Of a DNA stretch of 64,000 bases, positions 23,092 to 30,937 are shown piece after piece; the stretch's first letter is position 1; every line of letters starts with the position of its first letter. This stretch comes from Pyrobaculum neutrophilum V24Sta (GTDB taxonomy: Archaea > Thermoproteota > Thermoprotei > Thermoproteales > Thermoproteaceae): contig NC_010525.1 of assembly GCF_000019805.1 (NCBI RefSeq), positions 372,001 through 436,000 on the forward strand. Direction: 5' to 3'. The notes below the pieces were generated by a model. That model saw only the letters and a list, made by a program, of their open reading frames with translations, was not told the origin of the DNA and did no database searches. Both the position numbers and the translations under genes were made by a program.

Positions 23092-24174
23092 ATGGAGAGG
23101 TTTTTGAGGGATCTCAGGGAGTTCACCCAGATGTGGAACGAGAGGATCTTCGAGAGGCCTATGGTCTACCTCCCGGCTTGGGCCGGGGTGGACGACGTGT
23201 TGGCCATGAGCATCCTGTCCCCGCCGGACTACCTCCGGGTCCCCCTTGAGGAGGCCTTGACAAAATTGAGGAGACCTTCAGCGTTTCTGGGGTACGGGGG
23301 GAGGCTGGTGGAGAGGGGCGAGCCCCTCCCCGACGACGTGTTTGTGCTAGACCCGCCTAGGGGGGCGGCCGAGGCGGGCTTGCCCTCGTCGGCGGCCGGC
23401 GTAGCCCTCAGAGTTAGAGAGGCCGGCCGCGCCGCCAAGCCCAACAGAGACCTCAAACGGTGGGTTCAGGCGCTGGAGCTGTACAAGGCGGGGAGGAGCA
23501 ACGACCCCGGCTTCACCTACGGCAGGTTACGGGTCTCCCTAGTTAGGTCGGTTCTGCTGGATTTCGCCTACGTCAACCCCAACCTCGACGCCTCAGTCTT
23601 CAACTTCTCCTTCAAGGCGGCCAAGGAGGCCGTTAGGGAGGCCCACAACGCGCTGGTCAACGCGGCGTGGGACGCCGCCTCCGACATCCCGTGGGGGGAC
23701 CTCCCCATCGTCATCACCGAGGCGGCTCTCCACATGTTGACCCACCCCCCCGACGTGGCCAAGCGCCTGAAGCCGAAGCGCCGTCCCTGGGTGGGCCTCC
23801 TAGACGTGGTGTTCTACATATCCAAGGGGGAGAAGCTGTTCTACGAGGCGGCGAGGAACGTCTTCGACCTCATCGCCAGGGAGATCCTGAAGTTGCGCTG
23901 GAATTGGCGCCGCGCCGCGGCGGAGGTCTGGGTTAGGGGGGCGCCCTCAGCCGTGGAGGCCGTCTTAATACACACGAAGCTGAGACCCCACGTGGCTCTG
24001 GAGCTCTACCTAGAGATGGTTGGGCAGCCGGCGCAGCTCTACCTCTTCTACAGCCCCGACCTCCGCGACGAATACATCGCCATTACGCCCCTCCCACTGG
24101 ACGCCCCCAGGTTGAGAGACGGGACATACGTCCTCAGATACGGGAGGGAGCTCGCCTCTCTGGCGGAGCCATGA
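23092..24174 (+). CDS. Hypothetical protein, first gene of a pair
   Basis: Unrecognised soluble protein of 360 aa. It is rich in Pro, Arg and aromatic residues, with R-P-M-V-Y-L-P-A-W near 28 and long helical stretches after residue 150 (for example F-K-A-A-K-E-A-V-R-E-A). No P-loop, metal motif, signal peptide or membrane segment is seen. The stop overlaps the next start by 4 bp. Codon use is normal for the genome, so this is probably a lineage-specific gene rather than a recent import. Confidence 0.65.
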   Translation: MERFLRDLREFTQMWNERIFERPMVYLPAWAGVDDVLAMSILSPPDYLRVPLEEALTKLRRPSAFLGYGGRLVERGEPLPDDVFVLDPPRGAAEAGLPSSAAGVALRVREAGRAAKPNRDLKRWVQALELYKAGRSNDPGFTYGRLRVSLVRSVLLDFAYVNPNLDASVFNFSFKAAKEAVREAHNALVNAAWDAASDIPWGDLPIVITEAALHMLTHPPDVAKRLKPKRRPWVGLLDVVFYISKGEKLFYEAARNVFDLIAREILKLRWNWRRAAAEVWVRGAPSAVEAVLIHTKLRPHVALELYLEMVGQPAQLYLFYSPDLRDEYIAITPLPLDAPRLRDGTYVLRYGRELASLAEP

Positions 24175-24602
24175 AGGCGTGGGTGACCTACGGCGCACCT
24201 GACCCGAGAGACCTCTCCCAGCTACTGGGCATTAGGCTGGACCCGGAGAGGTTCCACAAGATGCTCCGCATGCGTCTGGAGGAGGAGCTGGAGCCCGTGG
24301 TGGCGTCCATACTGAACGCCCTCGGCGTGGAGGCGGAGGTGGAGTGGGTCCCCGAGCCGGCCTCGCCCGAGCTACCCCACAACCTCCCCGTGGACTACAT
24401 GGAGAGGTACTGGGCCGTCCTGGGCGCGTATGTGGAGGAGGTGGTGAGACACATGAGGCTGAAGGTATACGACGACGCGCCCATAGCCTCAGTGGAGCTC
24501 GGCCACATAATCAAAAAAGATCGCTTCTACAGGTTTGACCTAGAGCTCATACTCTCAACCGCCCTTACGTGGGCAAGCGAAGACTCCACACCAGGTCGTT
24601 GA
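24171..24602 (+). CDS. Hypothetical protein, second gene of a pair
   Basis: Unrecognised 143-aa acidic protein whose ATG overlaps the stop of the preceding gene (ATGA). Mostly helical, with W-A-V-L-G-A-Y-V-E-E-V near residue 80 and an I-I-K-K-D-R-F-Y segment near 110. The two probably form a complex. The 3' end lies about 200 bp from the right end of the TnpB element, which reads toward it. Confidence 0.6.
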   Translation: MKAWVTYGAPDPRDLSQLLGIRLDPERFHKMLRMRLEEELEPVVASILNALGVEAEVEWVPEPASPELPHNLPVDYMERYWAVLGAYVEEVVRHMRLKVYDDAPIASVELGHIIKKDRFYRFDLELILSTALTWASEDSTPGR

Positions 24603-24699
24603 GCCATCCGCGCCACGGCGTAGCTAAGCCCCTCGCCGCCTCCCGCAGAGTCAGAACATGCAGATCCCGGGAAATCCCCGTGCCCACATGGGAGACCCA

Positions 24700-24950
24700 T
24701 GAGCAACCACGTAGGGGGCGTCGGCGTCTCCCCTCTCGCCCCGGCGGCGTCGGCCTAAGCCGGCGCAGGTGTCGAATCCCAAAGCTCCCAAGTCGATGAC
24801 CTCCTCCCCGCCCTAGAGGGCGGGGGCCGCACTGTGGGGGTCTCGGCCGTTGCCCCTCTTCGGGGTTAATCCGTTTGACGTGGGGTAGTACGTCTCTATC
24901 CTCCTCGGCGCCGGCGTTTCGAAGCCCAGGTTTGCGGCGATGTTTCTCGC
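24700..24950 (-). ncRNA. Candidate omega RNA of the TnpB element
   Basis: In IS605-type elements a guide RNA overlaps the 3' end of tnpB and the right transposon end, with the guide taken from flanking DNA. Here the right end is marked by the hairpin 24806-24825 and a G-G-T-C-A-T-C tip at about 24798. The RNA would run from the 3' part of tnpB through this tip into the flank. Presence is inferred from family knowledge; exact ends cannot be read. Confidence 0.3.
24806..24825. repeat. Right-end hairpin of TnpB element
   Basis: Perfect 9-bp stem with AG loop directly after the tnpB stop codon. Its sequence closely matches the left hairpin and resembles the orphan end at 26957-26977. Confidence 0.75.
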
Positions 24951-26252
24951 GGCGTTTACATCGGCGTTCAGCGCAACGCCGAACTTCCTGCAGACGTACA
25001 GCCCTCTATACACTCTACCGTTTTCATGGATTTCGCCGCAGATGGAGCACGCCCTAGACGTGCTGTGTTCGTCTACAACGTACAGCTTTATCCCGTACTC
25101 CGCCAGCACCTCCGCCAGCCTCTGCACAAGCCTTCTGTACCCCCATACGCTGACCACGTACTCGCTCTGCTGATCGTGAGCTATGTCCTCTGGATAGCCG
25201 ACGTAGACCTCCGACACTCCCGATTCCCACAGCATCTCGGCGAGTCCTCTGACCGCTGTATTTCGATAATGCCTCAGCCTCTCCCTCATCTTCCAGAGAG
25301 CCCTCAGATATCTCCTATGCCACTCCGCCCACGGCAGTCCCAAGTTCCTCCTCACATCCCGCACGCTCTGGTAGAGGGCCTTCTGCCTCTTCCACCAGAA
25401 GTACTCAGCCTTCAGCGGAGTCCCCTTGATTAGGATTGCCTTATCGCTACCTTCAATTACCACGGCGAAGAGGTTGCTTATGCCGACGTCTATGAACGCT
25501 CTTTTGTTGCCTCTGGGCTGCCTTATCTGTATTCTGTCGTATGTCCCCCTCACGTACTGCCTAGGCTTGGCCGGCTTTCCAACCTCCACGGTGAGGTAGG
25601 CGAACCACCTCCCCCGCTCGTATACGATCTCCAGTCTGCCCTGCTTCCCGCTCCACTTTATCACCCCGGCGTATCTTACGCGCATGCCGAAGTCCTTAAG
25701 GACGATGTAGCCCTCGCCGTCGTTGATGGGCTCCACGTAGTATCGGTCGCTTCTGACGATAAGGCGTTTCACCCTTTTGCCGAGGAGTCTGTCCTTCCAG
25801 TACCCCGGCGGCGAGACCTTCTTCATGTGGAGCTCGCCGGCGTTCAGCTTGGCCAGGAGGGCGAAGAAGCTGAGCCACGCCTCGTTGTTCTTGTTGAGCA
25901 CCTGCCCCACGTTGACCTTCAGGACGTCTCTGTACTTCCTGTATACCTCTCTGTACGTGCCCCTTAGGTCTACGCCCTGCTTTGCGAAGAACTGTTGTCT
26001 CCTTAAGTAGTTCACCTCGTTCCACGCTTTGGCCGCGGCGTCTGCCAGCTTGTGTAGCTTCCTCTCCTGTGGAGTCGTGGGGAGGAGGCGCAGGCGGGCC
26101 GTCCGCGTGGAGGGCATCTGGGCGGGGTGTCCCCCCGCCGGGGCCATCCCACGCTTGGGTTCACCCCCCGCGCGGCGTCCGCCCCTCCCCCTCTTTTTCT
26201 CCGCTTTCTTCACCAACTCTGCCACCAAAAAATATAGATGGTTTAAAACCAT
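24813..26252 (-). CDS. tnpB: TnpB (IS605 OrfB) RNA-guided nuclease
   Basis: RuvC-type nuclease of IS605-family elements. Catalytic residues are Asp255 (F-I-D-V-G-I), Glu355 (G-Y-P-E-D) and Asp431 (N-A-D-V-N-A-A). The zinc ribbon is imperfect: Cys402, Cys405 and Cys421 remain, but the fourth position is Phe424 (C-R-K-F). The start is uncertain. ATG 26252 lies in the left hairpin and a TATA-like TTTTAAAC lies inside the first codons, so GTG 26225 or ATG 26117 are alternatives. The conserved domain begins right after the latter, and the extra N-terminal 45 residues are Lys/Arg/Gly-rich. Activity is possible but the ribbon defect is a caution. Confidence 0.85.
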   Translation of the reverse strand: MVLNHLYFLVAELVKKAEKKRGRGGRRAGGEPKRGMAPAGGHPAQMPSTRTARLRLLPTTPQERKLHKLADAAAKAWNEVNYLRRQQFFAKQGVDLRGTYREVYRKYRDVLKVNVGQVLNKNNEAWLSFFALLAKLNAGELHMKKVSPPGYWKDRLLGKRVKRLIVRSDRYYVEPINDGEGYIVLKDFGMRVRYAGVIKWSGKQGRLEIVYERGRWFAYLTVEVGKPAKPRQYVRGTYDRIQIRQPRGNKRAFIDVGISNLFAVVIEGSDKAILIKGTPLKAEYFWWKRQKALYQSVRDVRRNLGLPWAEWHRRYLRALWKMRERLRHYRNTAVRGLAEMLWESGVSEVYVGYPEDIAHDQQSEYVVSVWGYRRLVQRLAEVLAEYGIKLYVVDEHSTSRACSICGEIHENGRVYRGLYVCRKFGVALNADVNAARNIAANLGFETPAPRRIETYYPTSNGLTPKRGNGRDPHSAAPAL

Positions 26253-26272
26253 CCCCGCCCTGATGGGCGGGG
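26253..26272. repeat. Left-end hairpin of TnpB element
   Basis: Eight-bp stem CCCCGCCC/GGGCGGGG with TGAT loop, abutting the longest possible tnpB start. Confidence 0.7.
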
Positions 26273-26384
26273 CTTGTTGTTTGCGTTGTCACGGGGCTGA
26301 GCCACACCCTCGCCGGCCGTGGCCCTCGCATCTCATCTAGTTACCGCCTCTGTAGCTCGAATAGTGCCGGAGTTTTTAGTAAAA

Positions 26385-26392
26385 CTTTAAAT
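26385..26392 (+). promoter_or_regulatory. TATA box of DUF973 gene
   Basis: CTTTAAAT centred 26 nt before ATG 26412. Confidence 0.6.
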
Positions 26393-26411
26393 ATTGAACT
26401 GATGTTGAGAT

Positions 26412-26840
26412 ATGGCTGCGGGCTTGGAGGGCTTAAGACTGCTGAGGAGCGGGATTCAGTATCTCATCATCTCGGTTGTTTTATCGCTTGTGTTGTGGCT
26501 TCTGGGCCCGGTGTTTGGACTCATCGCCGCGGTGGCCGCGTTCGTCCTCGCGATCCTCGGGTTTGTGAAGATCTGGCGGGGCTTCACGGCGCTGGAGTCC
26601 GTGGTCGGTAGCACCACCTTGGGCAAGGTGGGCGTGATCTTGATAGTGACGGTGATTCTGGCGATCGTTGGCGTGGTGCTCCTGGGCATACAGCTCTATA
26701 AGATAGGCGCCCACTTCAACGAGGGGACTCTGAAGGCTGGGGGGATCGTAACCGCCATACCCCTCATCTCTTTCATAGGACTAATACTTGCATACGTCGG
26801 CCTCGGCAATCTGCTAAGCAGCCAGACCGCAAAAGCTTAA
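26412..26840 (+). CDS. DUF973-like membrane protein
   Basis: Small integral membrane protein of 142 aa with four hydrophobic segments, about 15-35, 38-55, 72-92 and 112-133. The opening G-L-E-G-L-R-L-L-R-S-G and the pattern of helices match crenarchaeal DUF973 proteins, of unknown function. No signal peptide separate from the first helix. Own leaderless promoter. Downstream lies an orphan transposon end rather than a partner gene. Confidence 0.7.
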   Translation: MAAGLEGLRLLRSGIQYLIISVVLSLVLWLLGPVFGLIAAVAAFVLAILGFVKIWRGFTALESVVGSTTLGKVGVILIVTVILAIVGVVLLGIQLYKIGAHFNEGTLKAGGIVTAIPLISFIGLILAYVGLGNLLSSQTAKA

Positions 26841-27316
26841 CAACCCCCTTTTTACCACACACAGCTCCCCCCGACCTTAACCACGACAAGGTCGCGGTCG
26901 GCGTAAGTCCTCTTCGACATCCACAGCCGTCGGAAGACGGCGTTGCAACAGAAAGCCTCCCCTTTAGGGCAGGGGAGTAAGTCATCTGGGGATTGGTATG
27001 TAGAAACGGAGCGGTCCTCCCCCGCGCCGGGCAGACACTCGAGCTGCTGTGAGGCGCTCCCCGCGGGACCTCTGGACGACACAGCGCATTAACCCGCTCC
27101 ATGATCACAATGCGGTTGCGCCGGCCTACCTGCCAGTCAGCTGTATATCCCCGAGCCGGCTTGCACCGCCGGCCCACAGGGCGCCGGGATTGTTTCCCAC
27201 CTAGTTGGGAAATTTCCATCTTATGTGTCCCAACTTTTTGTGACAAATGCGCGGCGTGGGGGTCGTGGCGGGGGGCTTTAGCAGACGGGGCCGTCGATTG
27301 GTATATCTGCAGACGC
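26841..27316. other. Intergenic region with orphan transposon end
   Basis: About 480 bp without a convincing gene. It contains an IS605-like end (26951-26986). Remaining frames are Arg/Gly/Cys-rich and broken. Probably debris of an older insertion. Confidence 0.45.
26951..26986 (+). mobile_element. Orphan right end of an IS605/IS1341-type element
   Basis: Hairpin CTCCCCT/AGGGGAG with TTAGGGC loop (26957-26977), followed by AGTAAGTCATC. The right end of the neighbouring TnpB element has the same layout, TAGGGCGGGG then AGGAGGTCATC, on the other strand. No tnpB is found on the expected side, so this looks like a remnant or a non-autonomous derivative. Confidence 0.45.
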
Positions 27317-27772
27317 CTAGCGGAGCTCTTCGAGGAAGGCCGCTCCCAACCTACGGATCTCGTCTACGGCGTCCCGCATCTCCTTTTCGATTTTCTTGAA
27401 GAGGGCAGTGCCCCCGATTCTCCTGGCGGTGGCTATCACGAGGCAGTCCGGGAGCGCTATCTTTAGCCTCTTCTTGAGCTCTCCGGCGAAGATCGACGTG
27501 TGTATGTCCACATCTACAACGTCGGCCCTCCTCGTGACCCACGTCGCGAAGTTTCTAGCCTCTCCGTTGGGGTCCTCTACGCCGGCCGTGTCGGAGATCC
27601 TTGACGCGACATACAGCGTCTCGGCTAAGGTGACGGCGTTTACGTAGAGCTCTAGCTCCCCCCTTGCGGCCCTCTGGAAGATGCTTTCGACGAGGCCCCT
27701 GTAGGGGGACCTGGCAACGATGTACTCAACTAGTACGCTAGTGTCAAGTACCAGCTTCTTTCCCAAGCGCAT
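27317..27772 (-). CDS. vapC: VapC-type PIN-domain toxin
   Basis: PIN-domain ribonuclease, 151 aa. Acidic residues: Asp9 in V-L-D-T-S-V-L-V-E-Y, Glu near 51 in A-E-T-L-Y, Asp near 108 in L-P-D-C-L-V-I-A-T-A. The last acidic site is less clear; the segment A-L-F-K-K-I-E-K-E-M seen here is typical of a crenarchaeal PIN subgroup. Its ATG lies 29 bp inside the end of the AbrB-type antitoxin gene, the normal VapBC arrangement. Predicted target is RNA; specificity unknown. Confidence 0.85.
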   Translation of the reverse strand: MRLGKKLVLDTSVLVEYIVARSPYRGLVESIFQRAARGELELYVNAVTLAETLYVASRISDTAGVEDPNGEARNFATWVTRRADVVDVDIHTSIFAGELKKRLKIALPDCLVIATARRIGGTALFKKIEKEMRDAVDEIRRLGAAFLEELR

Positions 27773-28025
27773 CTAGCCTTCTGTCCCACTCCCCCTTCTC
27801 CTCCTCAACTGCTTCTTCCACCTCTTCGGGGCTTACATCCACCACCCTGGGCTTAAGCGGCCTTATCACGATAGCCCCCCCGACGACCTCCGCCACGACC
27901 TCCTCGCCCTCTTTAATCCCCGCCTCCTCTCTCAGAGCCTTGGGCAGGACCACAACCCCCTTCTTATAGACCCTGAGCACGGCCCTAGACGCCCCGCGTC
28001 TCGCCACGACAAAGTTAAACCTCAT
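27744..28025 (-). CDS. vapB: VapB-type antitoxin, AbrB/SpoVT fold
   Basis: Antitoxin of up to 93 aa. AbrB swapped-hairpin DNA-binding segment V-Y-K-K-G-V-V-V-L-P-K-A-L-R-E-E-A-G with E-G-E-E-V around residues 20-45, then an acidic C-terminal helix that would wrap the toxin. A TATA box CTTATAAAT directly abuts the ATG at 28025, too close to serve it; standard spacing points to GTG 28007, six codons in. Overlaps vapC, so co-translated and probably autorepressed through a site at the promoter. Confidence 0.82.
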   Translation of the reverse strand: MRFNFVVARRGASRAVLRVYKKGVVVLPKALREEAGIKEGEEVVAEVVGGAIVIRPLKPRVVDVSPEEVEEAVEEEKGEWDRRLDALGKEAGT

Positions 28026-28456
28026 ATTTATAAGTTTAACTGTGGATATTAGGGCTAGCCGAAGCCGCTTGCTACACCGTTTGCCCCTGGGCCCCCTCCG
28101 CTGTTCACTGCTGACTCACGCCCGGGGGCTTTCTCCTCGCCCACGCCTTGGCCGGCGCCTACGGCGCGGGGTCGCCGAACAGGAGAAGCGACGGCGTAGC
28201 CCCCTCCTCCGGGTGCCGGCCTGAGTTGGGCTAAGACGCCGCCGTAGATGTGCGCTGTTAAGCCCTCCGCCTACGTCGAAAACGCAGAACTTTCATGACT
28301 GCAGCCCAGTTGCGCCGCCGTATTTCTTACGCCGGCGTAGCGTTGGTTTTGGTGTCGTACCTCTGGGCTCTCTAAACTCTGCCGTAGCCTCTGCGTGGGG
28401 TTCTGCACGTTGTGCTTGCTGGGGGCTCGGCCGCTCTATCCGCGGCCGCGGTTACT
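28026..28456. other. Intergenic region upstream of CARF gene
   Basis: About 430 bp. It holds the vapBC promoter at its left edge and the CARF-gene promoter at its right. Frames between are short, Arg/Pro-rich and unconvincing. No repeat-spacer array is present. Confidence 0.45.
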
Positions 28457-28464
28457 GTTATAAG
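28457..28464 (+). promoter_or_regulatory. TATA box of Csx1-like gene
   Basis: GTTATAAG centred 26 nt before GTG 28484. It places the start at that codon, 24 codons after the first possible in-frame GTG (28412). Confidence 0.55.
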
Positions 28465-28483
28465 GCGAGGCGTTTACTGCGGC

Positions 28484-29866
28484 GTGAGGGTTCTCCTCGT
28501 CTCCGTGTGGGGGCACCCGCCGGGGTGGAGGAAGGCGAGGTTTGTGGCTGAGGGGGTGGGGGGGAGGGCATTCCGGGGGAGGGCCCACGCCGGGGTGGGG
28601 TGCCTCCCCGCGCAGGTGCTGGCTACCTACCTCGCCAAGTCGGGGCTTGAGGTGGCGACGCTGGTGGTGGGCTTCGACTCCGCCGTGGATCCCGGCGGCG
28701 GAGACCTGAGGAGGAGGGCTGTGGAGCAGTACCTCATGTGGGCGGAGGAGGTGGAGCTACAGGCCGAGGTGGTGGCGGCGGCCGGCGTGGGGGTGCACCA
28801 CGGCTGGCGCTTCGAGGGGACGCCGGAGGCTGTCTTCTCAGATGTCTTCAAGGCCGTCTGGGAGAGGTCGGAGGGGGTTTTCCAGATCTACCTCGACCTA
28901 ACCCACGCCCCTCCCCACCTCGCCGCGCCTGTCTACTACGCCGCGGCGGCCGCGGCAGCGGGTAGGGGGGCCGAGGACAAGCTGGTGGTGGTGTCCGCCG
29001 AGGCGGCCGAGGTGGAGGGGGAGCCCTGTCTCCAGGAGGCGCCGAGGCCGCCGGTGGAGGGCACGCCTGTCCTTAGGCTACTCGACTCGTCTGAGCTACA
29101 GTCGGTGGTGCAGAGGGTGAGGGAGGCGGCGTCTCTCCGGTGGCTGTCTGCGCCGGGCCGGGCCAGGTGTAGCCGCCTCGGCCGCCTCGTTTGGCTCCTC
29201 TCCAACGGCCTGGGGCCGCTGGTGTATCCAGGCGCCGTCTTCGAGGGGTGGGAGCCTTCCTTCGGACCTCCCGAGGGGCCTCCCAAGCTGGAGGAGTCAC
29301 GGCCGGTGGTGGAGGGGCGCGCCGTCCGCTACCAACACATGCGTCCCGACGCGGCTGTGGACGCCGCGCTTTATCAAGTGTGGAGGGAGCTGGGCCACCT
29401 CTTCCCCGGCGGCGCCCCCCTGGTGGACTTCCTCACGGCGGCGGCTGGGGAGCTGGAGAGGCGGGGCGCCCCGCGGGCCGCGGAGGCGCTGAGAGACGCC
29501 GCCCGCGAGGCGGCGCAACTGGAGAAGACCTTCACGGCGGTTAACGGCCCAGACTCCGCCATCTGGCCGGAGGTGTGGCACGCAGCAGAGAGGCTGGGCC
29601 CCCCGGCGGACCCCCGAGAGTACGTGGGGGAGCTCGCCGAAGCCCTCCCCCAGGCCAGGCGGGAGCTTGAGGAGGAGAGGCGGCGGGTGGCAGAGAGGGG
29701 GCCGGACCCCAGGCTGGTGAGGGACTTTCTAACGCGCGGAGGCCTCGCACCCCTCTTCATAAGGCGGATAGACCTCAGAGGAGGCAGAATAGTCAAGGTG
29801 GTGTACGACGGCAGAACGGTGGAGCGCCTCCTCAAACACCTGGAGCAGAAGGCCCCGCCCTGCTAA
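28484..29866 (+). CDS. Csx1-like CARF/HEPN protein with altered HEPN active site
   Basis: Protein of 460 aa related to the Csx1/DxTHG group of type III CRISPR ancillary effectors. The N-terminal CARF part opens with a V-R-V-L-L-V-S-V-W-G-H-P strand typical of Csx1, and D-L-T-H-A at 138-142 matches the D-x-T-H-G motif. Such CARF domains bind cyclic oligoadenylate. A helical C-terminal domain ends in R413-D-F-L-T-R-G-G-L, which lines up with the HEPN motif R-N-x-x-x-H; the catalytic His is Arg418 (codon CGC, one transition from CAC) and Asn is Asp. RNase activity is therefore doubtful. No cas genes or array nearby; a CARF ring-nuclease gene lies 1.1 kb downstream on the other strand. Confidence 0.72.
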   Translation: MRVLLVSVWGHPPGWRKARFVAEGVGGRAFRGRAHAGVGCLPAQVLATYLAKSGLEVATLVVGFDSAVDPGGGDLRRRAVEQYLMWAEEVELQAEVVAAAGVGVHHGWRFEGTPEAVFSDVFKAVWERSEGVFQIYLDLTHAPPHLAAPVYYAAAAAAAGRGAEDKLVVVSAEAAEVEGEPCLQEAPRPPVEGTPVLRLLDSSELQSVVQRVREAASLRWLSAPGRARCSRLGRLVWLLSNGLGPLVYPGAVFEGWEPSFGPPEGPPKLEESRPVVEGRAVRYQHMRPDAAVDAALYQVWRELGHLFPGGAPLVDFLTAAAGELERRGAPRAAEALRDAAREAAQLEKTFTAVNGPDSAIWPEVWHAAERLGPPADPREYVGELAEALPQARRELEEERRRVAERGPDPRLVRDFLTRGGLAPLFIRRIDLRGGRIVKVVYDGRTVERLLKHLEQKAPPC

Positions 29867-30149
29867 GCCCCCCCTGCGGCCCCCCGGGCCACCCCGCGGA
29901 GGCTCCCAGAGGCGGCCGCGGACGGGTCGTCGAGGGCCGGCGGTGCCAACTAGCCGTTCCCCGGGGGCTGGCTGCAGTGCACGAGATTAAAGCGAGGTCG
30001 AGAGGGGAAACGGCTGTTTCTCGAGTAGCCAGCACCTCTTCTTGGCCCCGGCTACGTGCTTCTCTGCGGCTTGAAAAGCCGTATGTTAGACAGCGCAGCC
30101 CTCTTTACAGCCATCTCCACGCCTACTCGGCACGGGGGACCGACCACGT
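29867..30149. other. Intergenic region
   Basis: GC-rich 283 bp between convergent genes. I see no gene, RNA or repeat. Confidence 0.4.
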
Positions 30150-30625
30150 CTAGAACCCCAGCGACGAGAGGATCTCCTCGATGCCGCGCAACAGCGTTTC
30201 GATGTCTCTCCTCGCCGCCTCGTCGCCCCTGTAGGGGCTCAGCACCCCCTCGGGGTCGGGCCCGTTGTACTGGTGTATCCAGAGCGCCTTGTCTGTTAAG
30301 GCGTCTACCCTCCCCCCTATCGCCATGGCCACCTCCTTGAGGTACGTCGTCGGCATAACTGCAATAACCCAATCTACCCTGTCCACCCTCGCCCCCTGCC
30401 CCTCAGCTTGACCTTGCCAGGGTAGAGCCTGGCCAGCTCCTCCCTCCTCTCCGCGGCAAGCGCCGCCACTAGAGCCTTCCAGGCCTGAAACGCCTTACCG
30501 GCGGCGTTTCGCAATAGACCTTGCTCAAGGAACTTTCTAGCCAACGCGGCCTCAGCCCTAGCCTCCTCAAGCCTCACCCTCCTGTACCCCGCCAGGTCGA
30601 GCCAAGGCTTAGGCAGAGCCCCCAC
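30150..30625 (-). pseudogene. PaREP1-family gene split by a frameshift
   Basis: Two overlapping frames give the two halves of one PaREP1/PaREP8-type protein. The first half (from GTG 30625, 26 nt after a TTTATAAT box) contains R-N-A-A-G-K-A-F-Q-A-W. The second half contains V-D-W-V-I-A-V-M-P-T-T and Y-N-G-P-D-P-E-G. The frame changes between about 30374 and 30400 in a G-rich stretch, and a single-base shift rejoins them. Intact relatives occur at 53.7 and 57.2 kb. Function of the family is unknown; the helical core resembles HEPN domains. Confidence 0.65.
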
Positions 30626-30937
30626 GACGCCGCTGTAGTTGAAAATTATAAATCTGGCGCCGGACCTCAGAAGGCGTATAGCAGTCCCTAGAGGCGCTAG
30701 CCCGCAACCCGGACCGCGGGCTTGAGACGGCGCCGGTCAAGCGATGGGGGGCGACCCGCCGCACCGCATCTGCTCCGCCCGTTACAGCGGCGCTGTGCGC
30801 CACAGGTCGCCGGGGAGTGATGACGAAGACCGTGTATGTCCTCCGACGCGCGGCGAGAGTTAGAGAGACGCGTGGCCGACGTCGTGTATAGGGCAGTGCG
30901 CCGGCGGCTGTCGCGGCGTGTTAATGGGGGGCCGGCG
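30626..30937. other. Intergenic region with a GC hairpin
   Basis: Contains the TATA box of the PaREP1 gene (30646-30653) and a 7-bp hairpin AGCCCGC/GCGGGCT with a 10-nt loop at 30699-30722. No gene recognised. Confidence 0.4.

Larger units (their letters stand above)
24798..26285 (-). mobile_element. IS605/IS1341-type element carrying tnpB only
   Basis: Lone tnpB flanked by subterminal hairpins at both ends: CCCCGCCCT/AGGGCGGGG with a 2-nt loop (24806-24825) downstream and CCCCGCCC/GGGCGGGG with a 4-nt loop (26253-26272) upstream. Such imperfect palindromes near the ends, without terminal inverted repeats, are typical of IS200/IS605 transposons. There is no tnpA, so movement would need a Y1 transposase in trans. 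End positions are approximate. Confidence 0.6.

Noticed and set aside
24740-24800. TGTCGAATCCC resembling a tRNA T-loop
   Set aside because: No matching acceptor stem, D-arm or anticodon arm could be built around it.
26773-27246. Long minus-strand frame over the DUF973 end and the intergenic region
   Set aside because: Arg/Cys/Ser-rich, overlaps a clear membrane-protein gene, crosses the orphan transposon end, no protein-like pattern.
30699-30722. GC hairpin as a terminator or small RNA
   Set aside because: No T run follows and no box C/D or H/ACA elements are visible.
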